From the NCBI GenBank assembly GCA_031278275.1, contig JAITKW010000053.1, positions 1-7,453 on the forward strand: 7,453 nt of DNA, in the 5' to 3' direction. The translations under genes were made by a program, and so were the position numbers. Each line of letters begins with the position of its first letter. Positions within the stretch are counted from its first letter, which is position 1. This DNA comes from Candidatus Nomurabacteria bacterium. GTDB lineage: Bacteria; Patescibacteriota; Saccharimonadia; Saccharimonadales; Saccharimonadaceae. A model generated the notes under the pieces. It was not told the origin of the DNA, did not search any database, and saw only the letters and a program-made list of their open reading frames with translations. This document shows, piece by piece, positions 6,495 to 7,453 of the stretch.

Positions 6495-6686
6495 ATGTTA
6501 ATGACAATAGCAGTAGTCATGTTCTTTGTTGGAGTCGGGTTTTTGGGACTGTCCAGCATCATTTTCATACTACGCGCACTGTCCAACAAACCAGCATGGG
6601 AGGGTTTGACCGTGCCGCTACTATTAGTTGGCTTATTGATTTTCATTGCCAGTTTGGTCTTGCTATTTTTCGCTTATGACAAATAG
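6495..6686 (+). CDS. 63-residue two-helix membrane protein, unrecognised
   Basis: I do not recognise this family. The protein has two hydrophobic helices (about 3-27 and 38-60) joined by a short loop containing LSNKPAWEGLT, with a tiny AYDK tail. By charge, the loop and the ends cannot be firmly oriented. The ATG immediately follows the bceB stop, and AAAGGAGG (6482-6489), within the last codons of bceB, gives it the strongest Shine-Dalgarno in the window. It is therefore expected to be made together with the transporter, and the cluster terminator follows 24 bases after its stop. A role as an accessory or regulatory subunit of the transporter or kinase is inference from context only. Confidence 0.8.
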   Translation: MLMTIAVVMFFVGVGFLGLSSIIFILRALSNKPAWEGLTVPLLLVGLLIFIASLVLLFFAYDK

Positions 6687-6710
6687 CGCGACTTGGCTAT
6701 TTTCAAATGC

Positions 6711-6747
6711 AAAGCCGAGAAAAACATTCTCGGCTTTTGTTTTATTT
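6711..6747 (+). terminator. Intrinsic terminator of the Bce cluster
   Basis: AAAGCCGAGAA (6711-6721) pairs perfectly with TTCTCGGCTTT (6727-6737) across a 5-base loop, an 11-bp stem with a GC-rich middle. It is followed by a T-rich run interrupted by single G and A bases. It stands 24 bases after the stop of the 63-residue protein. Confidence 0.9.
6738..6746 (+). promoter_or_regulatory. Possible extended -10 for the HTH gene inside the terminator T tract
   Basis: TGTTTTATT is TGn plus TTTATT (4 of 6) and ends six bases before ATG 6753, the same spacing as the other predicted leaderless promoters. The match is weak and T-rich tracts produce such matches by chance. No -35 was identified. Confidence 0.22.
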
Positions 6748-6752
6748 AACAC

Positions 6753-7163
6753 ATGGTCGCCCTATCCGAGGCGGACTCAAAATTATTGAGCCGACTTTTG
6801 CGACAAGATTATTATAGCACGAAATCGCAAAATGACTTAGGGGTCAAGGGGCTGAAAACGGCGAAGGCAATCAAGAAAAGCCCCCGTACACTAAATGATA
6901 CAGAAATCCTAGAAGCAATCACACAATACAATAATGGTACGCTCATTAAGGTAATTTGCAGAGAATACGGCTGCTGTCGAGGTTATTTAGCAAAACTGCT
7001 CAAAGCCCATGGGGTAAAAATCGTTCGGCGTTCAAGGTTGCAAAAAGAGAAAGTCCAACGAGTCATACGGCTTCATGCCACAGGACTATCTTCTCGCAGT
7101 ATTGAAGCACAAATAGGTATTGGATATAAGTCCGTCCAAAGAATCGTTCGAAATGCCGAATAA
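6753..7163 (+). CDS. Small protein with two helix-turn-helix motifs
   Basis: The 136-residue basic protein shows two HTH-like units. The first, about 49-89, runs from NDTEILEAITQYNNG through a second helix (IKVICREYG) to a recognition helix (RGYLAKLLKAHG). The second, about 97-133, has LQKEKVQRVIRLHATG, then SSRSIEAQIGIG and YKSVQRIVR. Both resemble Hin/resolvase or transposase-type DNA-binding repeats, and the whole could be the DNA-binding tail of a degraded recombinase. No catalytic domain is present, and the terminator directly upstream leaves no room for one. The first 40 residues match nothing I know. It has no Shine-Dalgarno, so the start at 6753 is uncertain. It is separated from the Bce cluster by the terminator, so it is probably an independent gene. 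Confidence 0.62.
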   Translation: MVALSEADSKLLSRLLRQDYYSTKSQNDLGVKGLKTAKAIKKSPRTLNDTEILEAITQYNNGTLIKVICREYGCCRGYLAKLLKAHGVKIVRRSRLQKEKVQRVIRLHATGLSSRSIEAQIGIGYKSVQRIVRNAE

Positions 7164-7174
7164 ATAAACCGGAC

Positions 7175-7203
7175 TGGACTTCCCGCCCTTTCCAAGTTAT
7201 CTT
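7175..7203 (+). promoter_or_regulatory. Possible promoter for the mini-ORF at 7245
   Basis: TGGACT (7175-7180, 4 of 6 to TTGACA), 17 bases, TATCTT (7198-7203, 4 of 6). The transcript would begin near 7210 and carry a leader of about 35 bases with a Shine-Dalgarno. Support is modest. Confidence 0.25.
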
Positions 7204-7244
7204 GTCTTGACCCCGACAAAAGCCGCGGGAGAAAAGGAGAAAAA

Positions 7245-7379
7245 ATGGGCAAGAAATACTGCAAGTGAGTAGATGAACAACATATTTATCATCACATAGA
7301 GCTAGACATCACAACTACCGTAATAATAGCCATAATTGTGGTAGCAGCATTGGTGAAGGCGGCTAGGTGGATATGGTAG
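7245..7379 (+). CDS. Possible small single-pass membrane protein with an in-frame TGA
   Basis: ATG 7245 is preceded by AGGAG (7235-7239) at good spacing, then reads MGKKYCK and meets TGA at 7266-7268. The same frame continues for 36 codons to TAG 7377-7379 and encodes VDEQHIYHHIELDI, then a clear membrane helix (ITTTVIIAIIVVAALV), then KAARWIW. The downstream part has no ATG, GTG or TTG before its helix, so it would depend on the upstream start. Options are a recent nonsense mutation or sequence error (TGG to TGA is one base), UGA readthrough or recoding, or chance. I do not recognise the product, and a real seven-residue peptide cannot be excluded. Confidence 0.32.
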
Positions 7380-7398
7380 ACAGATTATCCGAATTGCA

Positions 7399-7426
7399 AA
7401 ACACCACCTAGATTTAGGCGGTGTTT
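7399..7426. repeat. Strong hairpin near the right edge, possible terminator
   Basis: AAACACCACCTA (7399-7410) pairs with TAGGCGGTGTTT (7415-7426) with a single A-C mismatch and a GATT tetraloop. The T tract is short in both directions (three on plus, four on minus), so termination is possible but not clear. It lies about 20 bases after the mini-ORF stop and covers the stop of a 12-codon reading frame starting at ATG 7373. Confidence 0.5.
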
Positions 7427-7437
7427 GGGCTACTGCG

Positions 7438-7451
7438 CCTGCTTTTGCAGG
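7438..7451. repeat. Small perfect hairpin at the window end
   Basis: CCTGC (7438-7442) and GCAGG (7447-7451) are perfect reverse complements around TTTT. It lies 11 bases after the larger hairpin. With the window ending here its context cannot be judged. Confidence 0.3.
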
Positions 7452-7453
7452 AC

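Noticed and set aside
6694..6717. Possible antiterminator pairing of TTGGCT with AGCCGA before the cluster terminator
   Set aside because: It is only six pairs including a G-U and far weaker than the 11-bp terminator stem, so it gives little reason to suspect attenuation.
6772..6793. Small hairpin CGG-a-CTCAA/TTGAG-CCG in the start of the HTH gene
   Set aside because: It is short, bulged and inside coding sequence, and nothing links it to a function.
458..7163. Alternative code with UGA as glycine (as in Gracilibacteria/Absconditabacteria)
   Set aside because: The regulator ends at UGA right after its conserved RGQGYSL end, in an ATGA overlap with the kinase, and none of the long genes has an internal UGA.
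7359..7430. tRNA-Leu-like D arm (GGTGGATATGGTAGAC), perhaps an intron-split tRNA
   Set aside because: There is no U at position 8, no valid anticodon arm follows, and no TTC T-loop appears before the window end. The segment also overlaps the mini-ORF end.
1..7453. CRISPR arrays, complete insertion sequences, attachment sites
   Set aside because: No regularly spaced direct repeats, no transposase or integrase catalytic motif, and no repeat of the tRNA-Pro 3' end elsewhere in the window were seen.

Overview
The window looks like chromosome from a small-genome bacterium, most plausibly a Patescibacteria (CPR) member such as Candidatus Saccharibacteria. This is inference from tightly packed genes, moderate GC, the combination of gene families and promoters placed directly against start codons. 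No taxonomic marker gene is present. The standard genetic code fits the conserved genes, because they end at UGA where their families normally end and contain no internal UGA.

Layout. At the left edge (1-152, minus strand) is the N-terminus of a Fic-family protein. A complete tRNA-Pro(TGG) with encoded CCA follows on the minus strand (308-383). Next comes a seven-gene plus-strand cluster, 458-6686: a VTT/DedA-like membrane protein, a BceR-like response regulator, a BceS-like intramembrane-sensing histidine kinase, a Pr6Pr (FAR-17a/AIG1-like) membrane protein, a BceA-like ABC ATPase, a BceB-like permease with a large extracellular domain, and an unrecognised 63-residue two-helix membrane protein. 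A strong intrinsic terminator (6711-6747) closes the cluster. A small double-HTH protein (6753-7163) follows. The last 290 bases hold an SD-led mini-ORF interrupted by an in-frame TGA and two hairpins.

How the genes work together. The core is a Bce-type peptide-antibiotic sensing and detoxification module. In studied modules the permease's extracellular domain detects the drug complexed with its cell-wall lipid target, the kinase has almost no sensor of its own and is driven by the transporter, and the regulator activates the transporter genes. A near-perfect match to the BceR-type operator (TNACA-N4-TGTAA) lies upstream of bceA, as this wiring predicts. VTT/DedA proteins include undecaprenyl-phosphate translocases, so the first gene may act on the same lipid cycle that Bce transporters protect.

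Expression pattern. Genes at the start of a transcription unit (Fic, VTT, Pr6Pr, BceA, perhaps the HTH gene) have a -10-like element 6-9 bases before ATG and no Shine-Dalgarno, suggesting leaderless mRNAs. The internal genes (RR, HK, BceB, the 63-residue protein) have clear Shine-Dalgarno sequences.
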